A stretch of 64,000 nucleotides of DNA, taken from UBA1447 sp964612185. Lineage in GTDB: Bacteria > Bacillota > Clostridia > Oscillospirales > Acutalibacteraceae. The notes below the pieces were generated by a model. The model did no database searches. It saw only the letters and a list, made by a program, of their open reading frames with translations, and was not told where the DNA came from. The stretch lies in the NCBI GenBank assembly GCA_964612185.1, contig CAZTCR010000010.1, positions 24,268-88,267 on the forward strand. The letters are read 5' to 3'. Positions 38,876 through 47,221 of this stretch are shown here, in pieces. Positions within the stretch are counted from its first letter, which is position 1; the number at the start of each line of letters is the position of its first letter. Made by a program: the position numbers and the translations under genes.

Positions 38876-40036
38876 ATGAAAGAGATTAATGTCGGTTTGG
38901 TCGGCTACAAATTTATGGGCAAAGCGCACAGCAACGCGCTGAGCAGACTCGGTATGTTTTTTGACTGCGGCGCGCAGGTTAACAAAAAAGCGATTTGCGG
39001 CAGGGATGAAGCCTGGGTGAAGAAGTCTGCCGAAAAATTCGGCTGGGAAGGTTATGAAACCGAATGGAAAAAACTCGTAACCCGCAGCGACATTGATGTC
39101 ATCGACATCACCGCGCCGTCAAACGCGCACAAAGCCATCGCCATTGCCGCGGCGGAAAACGGTAAGCACATTTTTTGCGAAAAACCTCTGGCGCTGACTT
39201 TGGCAGACGCGCGCGAAATGCTGGAAGCTGTGCGCAAAAACGGTGTGCGGCACCAAATCGGTTTCAACTATCGTTTCGCGCCGGCCGTTCAGCTGATGAA
39301 AAACATGATCGACGCCGGCAAGATCGGCACCATCCGTCATATGCGCGCTTCCTATTTGCAGGACTTCATTATCGACCCGGAATTTCCGTTGATTTGGCGG
39401 CTCAGAAAAGAGGTTTGCGGTTCGGGCTCACTCGGGGACCTCGGCGCGCATTTCATTGACCTGGCGCGTTTTCTCGCCGGAGACTTCAAGCGTGTTATGG
39501 GCATGCAAAAGACTTTCATCAAATCCCGCCCGATGGTGGAAAATATGATCGGTCTTTCCGCCAGCGCGAATGAGAATGCGCCGCGCGGCGAGGTGGATGT
39601 GGATGACGGTACTGTATTCATTGCCGAGTTTGAAAACGGCGCCTTAGGGGTTTTTGAAGCCACACGGTTCGCCCAGGGGCACAAGAACGATTTGTCTATT
39701 GAGATCAACGGCGACAAGGGCAGCTTGAAATTTGTATTTGAACGCATGAACGAGCTGCAGTATTTCAGTGCCGGTGACGAAGCGGGTCTTCAGGGATTCC
39801 GCCTGATTCAGGCGAGCGAGGGCGTTCACCCTTATATGAGTGCCTGGTGGCCGGCGGGGCATGTTATCGGTTACGAGCACACCTTTGTACATGAAATGTA
39901 CGAATTTTTCAAAGCGGTTGCAGCCGGTACAGGCACTTCGCCGGACTTTTCGGACGGTGTTAAATGCTCGCAGGTGATTGAAGCGGTCGAGCTGGCAGCC
40001 CAGCGGCGCGCGGCAGTGGATATTAACAGTTTGTAA
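38876..40036 (+). CDS. Gfo/Idh/MocA-family oxidoreductase
   Basis: A 386-residue NAD(P)-dependent dehydrogenase. The N-terminal Rossmann motif is INVGLVGYKFMGKAHSNAL (G-x-K-x-M-G form), the family's EKPLALTLADAREML block follows near residue 105, and LGDLGAHFIDLARFLAGD supplies the substrate-side histidine. Members oxidise or epimerise sugars, inositols and amino sugars; the substrate is unknown. GGAGAG is 9 nt before the ATG. It seems to be a single gene; the window's glycan-degrading genes make a sugar substrate plausible. Confidence 0.9.
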   Translation: MKEINVGLVGYKFMGKAHSNALSRLGMFFDCGAQVNKKAICGRDEAWVKKSAEKFGWEGYETEWKKLVTRSDIDVIDITAPSNAHKAIAIAAAENGKHIFCEKPLALTLADAREMLEAVRKNGVRHQIGFNYRFAPAVQLMKNMIDAGKIGTIRHMRASYLQDFIIDPEFPLIWRLRKEVCGSGSLGDLGAHFIDLARFLAGDFKRVMGMQKTFIKSRPMVENMIGLSASANENAPRGEVDVDDGTVFIAEFENGALGVFEATRFAQGHKNDLSIEINGDKGSLKFVFERMNELQYFSAGDEAGLQGFRLIQASEGVHPYMSAWWPAGHVIGYEHTFVHEMYEFFKAVAAGTGTSPDFSDGVKCSQVIEAVELAAQRRAAVDINSL

Positions 40037-40148
40037 AATCCGTGCCTGTCGCTGGCGGAAAACAGCATCATTGGTATATAATAAAATGGCACAGTAATGA
40101 TACAGTGATTTGATCCGGTTCGGGTTATACTGATTTGGGGGAACTCGT

Positions 40149-41447
40149 ATGAAAAAAACAATGTCAGTTCTTTTGGCGTTAACGCTATTGCTCAGCGTCT
40201 TCGTTGCCGCGCAGTCGCTTGCGGCAATGGCGGCACCAGGCGACGCGGGCGCGCTTTCGGCGGAGGTTAAACTGTATGTCGGCAGATACGATACGGCAAC
40301 AAAAGTGTTTACACCGTTAGCGGCAGGTGAAGCAATCAAGCAAGGGGAAGATATCGCGGTTCGCATTGCGCCCAATACCAATTATCTTGTCGGCGCGTCC
40401 AGATATATCGTGATGTTTGACAAGGCACTGTTTACCGTGGAGGGAAGCGGAACCGCAGCATTCACTGTTAACAGCGATAAGAACAATATCGATTATGACA
40501 GCGGGGCAACGCTCCCCGGCTACACGGGGAACTATTACTATGATTTTGCCTGTACCGGCTTTGCCGGTACAACAGTTGACAACATCAACTGGCCTGCAAG
40601 TTTTTCGCCGACGGATAGGGAAAAATATAAAGCCGTCGCAGTCGGAACACAGGCCAGCAGCAATGCGTTCAACGGCGGAAATCCGGAAGTTTTGGCGGGG
40701 AACTGGTTGTTTCAGTTTCGTTTAAAAGCAACACAGGATATCAGCGCAGGCGCGGCTCAGATTTGGATGGATTCGAAATGGTTTAGGTCGAACACTAATA
40801 CAGGGGTTGAAGGGTATATTTCCAAGTGCCTTGAAGGTCAGCTTGCTTCAAGTGCGGGAAACAATTATAGCTTCAATTATAATTTCACCGGCGCGAATAT
40901 CAGGCTGCCGTTATCAGGGAGTCAGGTGATTCCGACAACATCACCCACAACAACCCCAGCGGGTACAACCAAGACCGCAACAACAAGCCCCGCCGGCAGC
41001 ACAACCGTAAGCCCGGGCAGTTCAACAACAAACCCCGGCGATACAGCTGCATCAACAGATTTGACGCAATCAACCGACGCACCCGTAACGACCGCTGAAC
41101 CGGTGAAGGTCCCTCAGCAAGATCTTGACACGGCAGTTGATAAAGCCGGTATTGCAGACTGGGACGGAAACATGGCAAACCTGACACCCGAGCAGAAAGA
41201 CGCAGTCAAAGGTTATCTGGCGGAAAACGGGAAGAATGTCGAAGCCAGGGATGACGGATTTTATTATGTGGAAACAACCATGCCGGGCGCGACGGCAACC
41301 AATGCGGACGGTTCGCCTGTTGAAACAGAAGATTCAACGAAAGACGGTGTTACCCATTCACAAAAGAGGATCATCATTGCTGCTGTTATCATCGCGGTTC
41401 TTGGGATTGCGGGAGTTGCGGGTATGCTCGCCAGAAAGAAAAAATAG
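40149..41447 (+). CDS. Surface-anchored protein with cohesin-like domain
   Basis: A 432-residue exported protein. Signal peptide MKKTMSVLLALTLLLSVF; a beta-sandwich domain (about 35-255); a Thr/Ser/Pro-rich linker (about 258-318, with TTSPAGSTTVSPGSST); a small domain (about 320-385); then a membrane helix and basic tail (IIIAAVIIAVLGIAGVAG, ARKKK). The first domain has the start and end pattern of cohesins: GEDIAVRIAPNTNYLVG, YIVMFDKALFTVEG, and near its end NWLFQFRLKATQDISAGA. Two dockerin proteins are encoded in the same window, so it could be their membrane-bound partner. The cohesin call is by eye and the inserted central part is unusual. GGGGGAA before ATG. Confidence 0.6.
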   Translation: MKKTMSVLLALTLLLSVFVAAQSLAAMAAPGDAGALSAEVKLYVGRYDTATKVFTPLAAGEAIKQGEDIAVRIAPNTNYLVGASRYIVMFDKALFTVEGSGTAAFTVNSDKNNIDYDSGATLPGYTGNYYYDFACTGFAGTTVDNINWPASFSPTDREKYKAVAVGTQASSNAFNGGNPEVLAGNWLFQFRLKATQDISAGAAQIWMDSKWFRSNTNTGVEGYISKCLEGQLASSAGNNYSFNYNFTGANIRLPLSGSQVIPTTSPTTTPAGTTKTATTSPAGSTTVSPGSSTTNPGDTAASTDLTQSTDAPVTTAEPVKVPQQDLDTAVDKAGIADWDGNMANLTPEQKDAVKGYLAENGKNVEARDDGFYYVETTMPGATATNADGSPVETEDSTKDGVTHSQKRIIIAAVIIAVLGIAGVAGMLARKKK

Positions 41448-41480
41448 ACCGTTCCGATACAGCGTGTTTAGAGAATACAA

Positions 41481-41523
41481 CAGGTGCCGGCTGTCAGGAT
41501 TGACAATCGGCACCTGCTTTTTT
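41481..41523 (+). terminator. Terminator of the cohesin-like gene
   Basis: CAGGTGCCG and CGGCACCTG pair, with further TGTCA/TGACA pairing inside, followed by a T-run; starts 34 nt after the stop codon. Confidence 0.85.
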
Positions 41524-41535
41524 CACTTAGATGTG

Positions 41536-41679
41536 TTATTCCTTTTCGGATTTGTCACTGTCTTTTGTGAACCGGTTGAGCAGATAGGTTGTAAAAATAA
41601 TGATTCCGGTTACAATGAAAATTCCCGCCATGCCCCTTGCCATCAGCGGCAAGGAATCTAAAAATGCTTGTGTGTTCAT
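41536..41679 (-). CDS. Small OadG-like subunit of a sodium-pump decarboxylase (47 aa)
   Basis: A 47-residue protein: starts MNTQAFLDSLPLMARGMAG, one membrane helix (IFIVTGIIIFTTYLLNRF) and a charged tail (TKDSDKSEKE). This is the form of OadG/MmdD-type gamma/delta subunits, which hold the membrane pump together, in a very short version. GGAGGG lies 7 nt before the ATG. It is 46 nt downstream of oadB on the same strand, which is the strongest support. Found by direct reading, since it is short. Confidence 0.75.
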   Translation of the reverse strand: MNTQAFLDSLPLMARGMAGIFIVTGIIIFTTYLLNRFTKDSDKSEKE

Positions 41680-41725
41680 TTGTTGACCCTCCGTATTATA
41701 TAGATGATTCGTTCACCGTTGTCTG

Positions 41726-42883
41726 TTATTTTGCTACCAGGTTTATTATCATACCGCCCGCGATGACCGACGCAATTTGTCCGGACACATTAACACCGAC
41801 GGAATGCATGAGCAAAAAGTTCTGGTTATCCTCCGCGAGCCCCATTTTATGCACAACCCTTGCAGACATCGGGAAAGCGGAAATACCCGCGGCACCGATC
41901 ATCGGGTTGATTTTTTTCTTTGCAAAAAGATTGAAAAGCTTTGCGAACAAGACTCCGCCGATCGTATCAAATACAAACGCCAGCAGACCAAGGCCTAAAA
42001 TCAAAAGCGTCCTTGCGTTGATGAAATCCTCTGCCTGCAAATGTGCGGCGATGGTGATGCCCAAAAACAGCGTGACCAGATTGGCCAGTTCTTTTTGTGC
42101 GCTTTCGGACAAGGATTTGAGTACCCCGCATTCCCTGATGAGATTACCGAACATTAAGAAGCCGATAAGCGCTACCGCACGCGGCGCGACAATGCCGGTA
42201 ATACCGGTGATGATGATCGGGAAAAGAATGCGTGTGGTTTTGCTGATGCTCGTCTGCTTGAACTGCATGCGAATCAAGCGTTCTTTTTTTGTGGTAATCA
42301 TCCGGATGATCGGGGGCTGTATAATCGGCACCAGCGCCATATAGGAATACGCGGCCACGATAATTGCGCCTATATAATTGGACTTGAAAAAGTTAGCAAC
42401 AAAAATAGAAGTCGGTCCGTCCGCAGCGCCGATAATCGCGATGGAAGCGGCGTCTTTCATCTCGAAACCAAACAGGGACGCAAGGCTGAGCGTGAAAAAA
42501 ATACCGAACTGCGCCGCCGCACCAAAGAACATCAGCTTGGGGTTGGAGAGCAACGGCCCAAAGTCGATCATCGCGCCGATGCCGACAAATAGTATCAGCG
42601 GAAAAAGCTCATTGGCAATGCCTTTGTCAAACAACAGGCTGAGGATGCCCACCTCGGTTTCACCGTGGATCACCTGAGTGATTGCACCGGACATGGGAAG
42701 GTTGACCAATATCGCACCGAAGCCGATTGGCAGCAGCAGCGCGGGCTCCATTTCTTTTTTAATAGCGAGATAGATGAGCAGCCCGCCGAGGACCCACATA
42801 ACAACCATTTTCCAGCTGATATCGCCGACATTACCGAAGACTTGGACGAAGAAACTGCCGACTTCGTCAAGAACCGCACGCAT
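41726..42883 (-). CDS. oadB: Sodium-translocating decarboxylase beta subunit
   Basis: A 385-residue polytopic membrane protein that couples decarboxylation of biotin-bound CO2 to Na+ export (oxaloacetate, methylmalonyl-CoA or glutaconyl-CoA decarboxylases share it). Sodium-site blocks are visible: GIANELFPLILFVGIGAMIDFGPLL, AIIGAADGPTSIFVAN (the conserved Asp), and HSVGVNVSGQIASVIAGG near the C-terminus. GGTGG is 8 nt before the ATG at 42883; the frame extends 7 codons upstream without support. The carboxyltransferase alpha and biotin carrier subunits are not nearby, so the substrate is open. Confidence 0.93.
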   Translation of the reverse strand: MRAVLDEVGSFFVQVFGNVGDISWKMVVMWVLGGLLIYLAIKKEMEPALLLPIGFGAILVNLPMSGAITQVIHGETEVGILSLLFDKGIANELFPLILFVGIGAMIDFGPLLSNPKLMFFGAAAQFGIFFTLSLASLFGFEMKDAASIAIIGAADGPTSIFVANFFKSNYIGAIIVAAYSYMALVPIIQPPIIRMITTKKERLIRMQFKQTSISKTTRILFPIIITGITGIVAPRAVALIGFLMFGNLIRECGVLKSLSESAQKELANLVTLFLGITIAAHLQAEDFINARTLLILGLGLLAFVFDTIGGVLFAKLFNLFAKKKINPMIGAAGISAFPMSARVVHKMGLAEDNQNFLLMHSVGVNVSGQIASVIAGGMIINLVAK

Positions 42884-43121
42884 TAAAAAACCACCTTTAC
42901 GCAAAATTAAAATAGCTTGCCAGGCTGGATTTATATCGATTGCGCCTTTGCAACTGATTTGGCAAAAAAATGAAATTAAGAGTTATAATAGCATTTTGTA
43001 CATTCATTTGCAATGTCAGACGGCAATTATGAAGGGATTATTTGGCGTTAGTCAATTGCGCATTTTTAACAGCAGTGATACAATAGTATAAAGACAATTT
43101 CAGATTGAAGGTGTTTTGAAT

Positions 43122-44366
43122 ATGTGTGATACGATTGGCATCAGCCCGGAAGAGTCCGGCGCAGCCCGGTTTGCAAAAAACAGCGACCGCAGCCCCAACG
43201 AGCCGCAGGTGATAGAATTAATCCCGGCGGCAAAACACAGCGAAAAGAATCTTAAAGCAACCTATGTTGATGTGGAGCAGGTGCCCGAAACCCACGCTCT
43301 GTTGCTTTCGCGCCCGAGTTGGATGTGGGGCGGGGAGATGGGCGTGAACGACTGCGGCGTAGCTATTGGCAATGAGGCTGTTTTTACCAAAGGCAAATAC
43401 GGTGCCGAGGCGCTTACCGGCATGGACCTGCTGCGGTTGGCGCTCGAACGCGCGGAGCACGCGAAGCAGGCTTTGGACACCATCATCACGCTGTTGGAGC
43501 GTTACGGCCAGGGCGGCAACTGCGGGTTTGACCACAAGTTTGAATACAATAACGCATTTTTAATTGTCGATAAAGACGACCTTTTTGTGCTGGACACCTG
43601 CGGCAAACAATGGGCAACTAAAAAGCTGCCCAAGGCGAGCATTTCCAACTGCCTGAGTATCGGCGCCGATGCCGACAGCTACGGCGGCGAAAGCTGCGAT
43701 TTTAAAGCAAAGCACAAGGACCCGCTCTTCACGCACTTTTCCGGCGCGCCGAAACGGCAGGCTAAAACCGAAGCCCAACTGAACCCGGATATGGATGCTT
43801 TGGGGCTGATGCGCGCACTGCGGCAGCACAATGAAAAGGTGAAAAATCCGTTTGCCAAGGGGTCTGTGGACAGTGTCTGCATGCACGCGGGCGGCCTGGT
43901 GGGGGACCATACCACCCAAAGCATGGTTGCCGGCATCAGCGGCACGGCCGCGCCTGTCATATGGCTCACGGGCGGCTCCACGCCGTGTGTGAGCGTGTTT
44001 AAGCCGTATCTTTTCGGCAATAAACCCTGCGCACCGGTTTTCGCCGCAGGCGATAAAAAGGCGGAGGAATACTGGCTGACGCATGAGCGATTTATCCGCA
44101 AGCTCATTGGCACGGTTGTACCAACGGACTATTATGCCGAGCGGGACGCCCTGGAACTTGGTTTTGCCGCCGAGGCAACAGTCAACGCGCACAACGCACC
44201 GGCCATGGCAGAACTTTCTCTTTATGCATTGCAAAAAGAACAGCAGTTTTATGCGAAGTGGGAAGAACGGATAAAACCCGGCAGCCTCGGCAGCAGGCGT
44301 TATCAAGCGTATTGGGCAAAAAAGAACGCCTTGCTCGGCAAGGGCAGAACCGGATTGAAAAAATGA
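43122..44366 (+). CDS. C69-family (secernin-like) peptidase
   Basis: A 414-residue Ntn-hydrolase. With the ATG at 43122 the protein begins MCDTIG, so the nucleophile cysteine becomes N-terminal once methionine is removed; this is the reason for rejecting the TTG two codons earlier. Further family blocks are NSDRSPNEPQ, PSWMWGGEMGVNDCGVAIGNEA and VSGVCMH-like SVDSVCMHAGG. Secernins and clostridial dipeptidases of this family cleave dipeptides; some bacterial members have amidase roles. GAAGGTG precedes the start. No signal peptide, so cytoplasmic. Confidence 0.88.
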   Translation: MCDTIGISPEESGAARFAKNSDRSPNEPQVIELIPAAKHSEKNLKATYVDVEQVPETHALLLSRPSWMWGGEMGVNDCGVAIGNEAVFTKGKYGAEALTGMDLLRLALERAEHAKQALDTIITLLERYGQGGNCGFDHKFEYNNAFLIVDKDDLFVLDTCGKQWATKKLPKASISNCLSIGADADSYGGESCDFKAKHKDPLFTHFSGAPKRQAKTEAQLNPDMDALGLMRALRQHNEKVKNPFAKGSVDSVCMHAGGLVGDHTTQSMVAGISGTAAPVIWLTGGSTPCVSVFKPYLFGNKPCAPVFAAGDKKAEEYWLTHERFIRKLIGTVVPTDYYAERDALELGFAAEATVNAHNAPAMAELSLYALQKEQQFYAKWEERIKPGSLGSRRYQAYWAKKNALLGKGRTGLKK

Positions 44367-44409
44367 AAAGGACGACAAATAGTCGCCCTCTCCGCTGCTG
44401 ACAATTAAA

Positions 44410-45495
44410 CTACAGCTGCCAAACAAACGGCATCACTTCATGCGCCGGCTCCGGCGTGTTTTTCGCCAGCGCTTCCAGCTCCGGCATGGCGTCTTTGAGC
44501 GCTGACCAATATTCGGGCGCAAGGTACCAGGTGCCGCCCATTAAAAAGATGTTGCGCAGCCCAAGTTTAATCTCCAACCTCATTTTTTCAATCCAGTTTG
44601 CGGGTGTCAGGGCAAACTTCGGGTAAACGGTCGATTCGCTGTAACAGATGCTGGTGTCACCCGCCAAAGCAAGGTGGGTGCTGATGCTTGCTGTTAAAGA
44701 GGCCTGTGCATCCTTATGCTCAAAGGCTTTGTCGTCAAAATGCCCTTCGCCCACGCGGATGAGCGTGCCGGGGACTTCGGCGCGAATCCTTTCGATATCA
44801 ATGCCGTGCCGGCGGTCGCCGTTGTGCATGACCATCATGCCGCTGGTGATGCCGGGTACGGTGACCTCTTTGAGATATCGAATAATCTTATCGCAGTTGT
44901 AATCCATCCAGGCTTCAACAAGCGCTTTTTCCGCAACGGTTTGCTCCGGATTTTTGATGAGCTCTTTTAGCGATTCTCTGCTGAAGTTCGTACTTTCTGC
45001 CTTGTTGAATTCCGCTATGCAACTGTCACAGTAGCAGCCCTGCACCTGTTTGCCCCAATGCGCAAGCCGTAAATCATCGTCATAAAAAATCCTGTTTATA
45101 CCGAGATCGCGGATACCCAGCGCAACCTTTTTCGTGTCCTCAATCACCCGGTCTGTCAGGCATGCGCAGCAGGACTGGCGGGTACCGTTGATATCCACGC
45201 GGTTTTGCCAGCCTTCGCCGATGGATAAATCAACCGAATTGTCGGACGGGTCAAAGGCGTTGCCGCCGTGCCCCAGCGGCACATTGATTGCCTGCACTTC
45301 AAAACCGTGGTCTTCCAGCACTTTTTTAGCCAAACGCATTTCCTCATAGGTGGAAGCAAAATGGCCGTAGAAGTAGCAGAACAGCCACAGCACATCCACG
45401 CCCGCCGTCTTCATTTCCGCAAGCATCCGTTCAATATCCGGGTCATGCAAAACCGCTTTCGCACCGATGCTGTAGTTGAGATTTAACGCTTTCAT
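44410..45495 (-). CDS. Unrecognised TIM-barrel-like protein, possible glycoside hydrolase relative
   Basis: A 361-residue protein that I cannot place in a named family. The alternation of beta-like stretches (GVDVLWLFCYFYG, GFEVQAINVPLGHGG, GINRIFYDDDLRLAHW, GITSGMMVMHNGDRR) suggests a TIM barrel; IFYDDDLR followed by GCYCDSCIAEFNK is the order seen in several glycoside-hydrolase-like barrels, where an acidic pair precedes a Cys-rich loop. A metal-binding CxCxxC is possible, but catalytic residues cannot be named. It starts MKALNLNYSIG with AGGGGAA upstream; the longer frame is not supported. No signal peptide. Confidence 0.55.
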   Translation of the reverse strand: MKALNLNYSIGAKAVLHDPDIERMLAEMKTAGVDVLWLFCYFYGHFASTYEEMRLAKKVLEDHGFEVQAINVPLGHGGNAFDPSDNSVDLSIGEGWQNRVDINGTRQSCCACLTDRVIEDTKKVALGIRDLGINRIFYDDDLRLAHWGKQVQGCYCDSCIAEFNKAESTNFSRESLKELIKNPEQTVAEKALVEAWMDYNCDKIIRYLKEVTVPGITSGMMVMHNGDRRHGIDIERIRAEVPGTLIRVGEGHFDDKAFEHKDAQASLTASISTHLALAGDTSICYSESTVYPKFALTPANWIEKMRLEIKLGLRNIFLMGGTWYLAPEYWSALKDAMPELEALAKNTPEPAHEVMPFVWQL

Positions 45496-45618
45496 TTCAA
45501 ATTCCCCTTTTAATATTTTCTCCTGTTCAAAGTTGACGCAGTATCGAAAACATGATAGCATATATTCAAGAAATATTGAAGAGTCCGGCTTGCTTTAATC
45601 TACAACTGGAGGGTGCTT

Positions 45619-46179
45619 ATGATTAAGCAGCGCAGCCTTGCAAAACTGATTGTACTGTCTTTTCTTACTTTCGGCATTTACGGGTTCTTTTTTTGGTGGG
45701 GATACATCAGGGACATAAATGAAGCCTGTGTTTGCGACAGGAAAAAGAGCCCGAATTATCTGGCTGTTTTACTGCTTTCCGGTTTGACCTGCGGGCTGTA
45801 CTACCTGATTTGGCTTTACAGGCAGGGCGAACGGCTGAAGGATGTGGCGCCGGCATACGGGTTGGAATTTAAAGAGGGCGGCGGCAATGTTTTGGTTTAT
45901 CAGCTGGTAGGTTCATTTTTAATCAGCCTTGCATCCTCCGTGAGCAATTTGGCCTTTATGGCAAGCGGCAAATACACCGTTTCGATTGCCGGTTATAACG
46001 ACGCCGCGCTGCGGGAAGCACTCTCCGCCTGGCAAATCACGCCGGACTCGGCACTGATGATAGCGTTTTGCGGTATGGTAATCTTGCTGCTCGGCATTGT
46101 ACTGATGCTCAGCGGGCTTGGCATACTGATTAAAAACTTGAATGCTGTCGGCCGGGTATATAATGAAAGGTGCGCTTAA
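45619..46179 (+). CDS. DUF4234-family membrane protein
   Basis: A 186-residue protein with about four membrane segments. The first two pairs begin with the DUF4234 signature: SFLTFGIYGFFFWWGYIRDIN and, repeated, LLSGLTCGLYYLIWLYRQGERL. A long extracytoplasmic or loop part (YTVSIAGYNDAALREALSAW) separates the last helices. Function of the family is unknown. GGAGGG is 5 nt before the ATG at 45619; the GTG two codons upstream is rejected. It is divergent from the TIM-barrel-like gene. Confidence 0.8.
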   Translation: MIKQRSLAKLIVLSFLTFGIYGFFFWWGYIRDINEACVCDRKKSPNYLAVLLLSGLTCGLYYLIWLYRQGERLKDVAPAYGLEFKEGGGNVLVYQLVGSFLISLASSVSNLAFMASGKYTVSIAGYNDAALREALSAWQITPDSALMIAFCGMVILLLGIVLMLSGLGILIKNLNAVGRVYNERCA

Positions 46180-46222
46180 CGGCAAATTGCACACTTGTTA
46201 AAACCAGAATAACGATGAAATG

Positions 46223-46257
46223 AGCGCGCTTGTGCACAATGCACAAGCGCGCTTTTA
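46223..46257 (+). terminator. Terminator between the DUF4234 and thiamine kinase genes
   Basis: A perfect 14-bp stem (46223-46236 with 46240-46253, AGCGCGCTTGTGCA) and a CAA loop followed by TTTATA. The two genes converge here. Confidence 0.88.
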
Positions 46258-46269
46258 TAGTTCCGGCAA

Positions 46270-46893
46270 TCAGGACATATCGGACAGGATAATCAGCAAA
46301 ACACCGTCTTTTACCTCAACCGTCGCCGTGTTATCCTTGAACTCGTTGCTGACCCCTACCGGGAAGGTGTTCGTCAGCGTCGCGTGGTTCAGGGGATATT
46401 TAAGCCCGGTTAGTGTGACACCGGTTGACTTTTCCGTGTATGAAAAGACGGAAACCGACCAATTCTTCTTCTTTTCTAAACTGATTTTTCCGTTTTTAAC
46501 GGCATAAACCATATTGGCTTTGTCCCGAATTTCACAAGTGCCGCCCTGCTGAGCAATAAACGCGCAGGTTGCGATGTTCGCCGTTTGGTGATCCAGCCGT
46601 CCGCCCAAAACGCCGAGCAACAGGAAGTTCTTATAGCCGAGCGACAAGCCATGCCGCACCGCGAGAAAAGTATCGGTGTCGTCCTTCATGGACGGAGAAC
46701 GGATGGTTTTGATGTTCTCATCCGGAGAAAAATCAAGCGAGTCAAAATCGCCGATTAGTAAATCGGGTTTGATTCCGGCGGATAAGGCATGCCGGTATCC
46801 ACTGTCGGCAGCGATGATATAATCACCGGCAACGGGTGAAAAGTCCGCAAAACCGGGTGCCCCCGCGATGATAACACATCTGTTTTTCACCAT
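46270..46893 (-). CDS. thiN: Thiamine pyrophosphokinase
   Basis: A 207-residue enzyme that transfers pyrophosphate from ATP to thiamine. Family motifs are clear: IIAADSGYRHALSAGIKPDLLIGDFDSL, then KDDTDTFLAVRHGL, LLGVLGGRLDHQTANIA in the catalytic domain, and the C-terminal thiamine-binding domain with TGLKYPLNHATLTNTFPVGVSN (the VSNE-type block). The ATG at 46893 has GGAG 6 nt upstream and is preferred over TTG at 46905. No thiamine riboswitch is recognisable upstream. Confidence 0.93.
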   Translation of the reverse strand: MVKNRCVIIAGAPGFADFSPVAGDYIIAADSGYRHALSAGIKPDLLIGDFDSLDFSPDENIKTIRSPSMKDDTDTFLAVRHGLSLGYKNFLLLGVLGGRLDHQTANIATCAFIAQQGGTCEIRDKANMVYAVKNGKISLEKKKNWSVSVFSYTEKSTGVTLTGLKYPLNHATLTNTFPVGVSNEFKDNTATVEVKDGVLLIILSDMS

Positions 46894-47102
46894 GCATTTC
46901 TCCAATCCGGTAACATTTATCAGTGTATACTGTCGGGTACTTACATGTAAAGGATAAACACTTTATACCTAATGAATGCTCGAAAAAATCGGTCAATCGA
47001 CCCAATGAACAGCGAAATTGTAACATTATCGGCATAGGATGTCAATTACGGCGGTTGTGCAAAAAAAATATCGTGATTGACTAAAAACTCGCGAAAAAAC
47101 TG
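46894..47102. other. Intergenic part of the gap before hppA
   Basis: The 328-nt gap 46894-47221 separates divergent genes. Apart from the hppA promoter at 47103-47131 nothing specific was recognised; 47132-47221 would be a roughly 80-nt untranslated leader without a stable hairpin or known riboswitch. Confidence 0.5.
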
Positions 47103-47131
47103 TTTACTTTTTACAAAACGCTTGCTATAAT
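47103..47131 (+). promoter_or_regulatory. Promoter of hppA
   Basis: TTTACT (47103-47108), 17-nt spacer, TATAAT (47126-47131) with the extended -10 TGCTATAAT. Confidence 0.75.
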
Positions 47132-47221
47132 ATTGGTAATTTAGTCCAAACACTTTTTGTTGAGCGATTTAATTTGCGGTGTTTGGATGTTTTTTCATCT
47201 TAAACTTATGGGGGAAATTGT

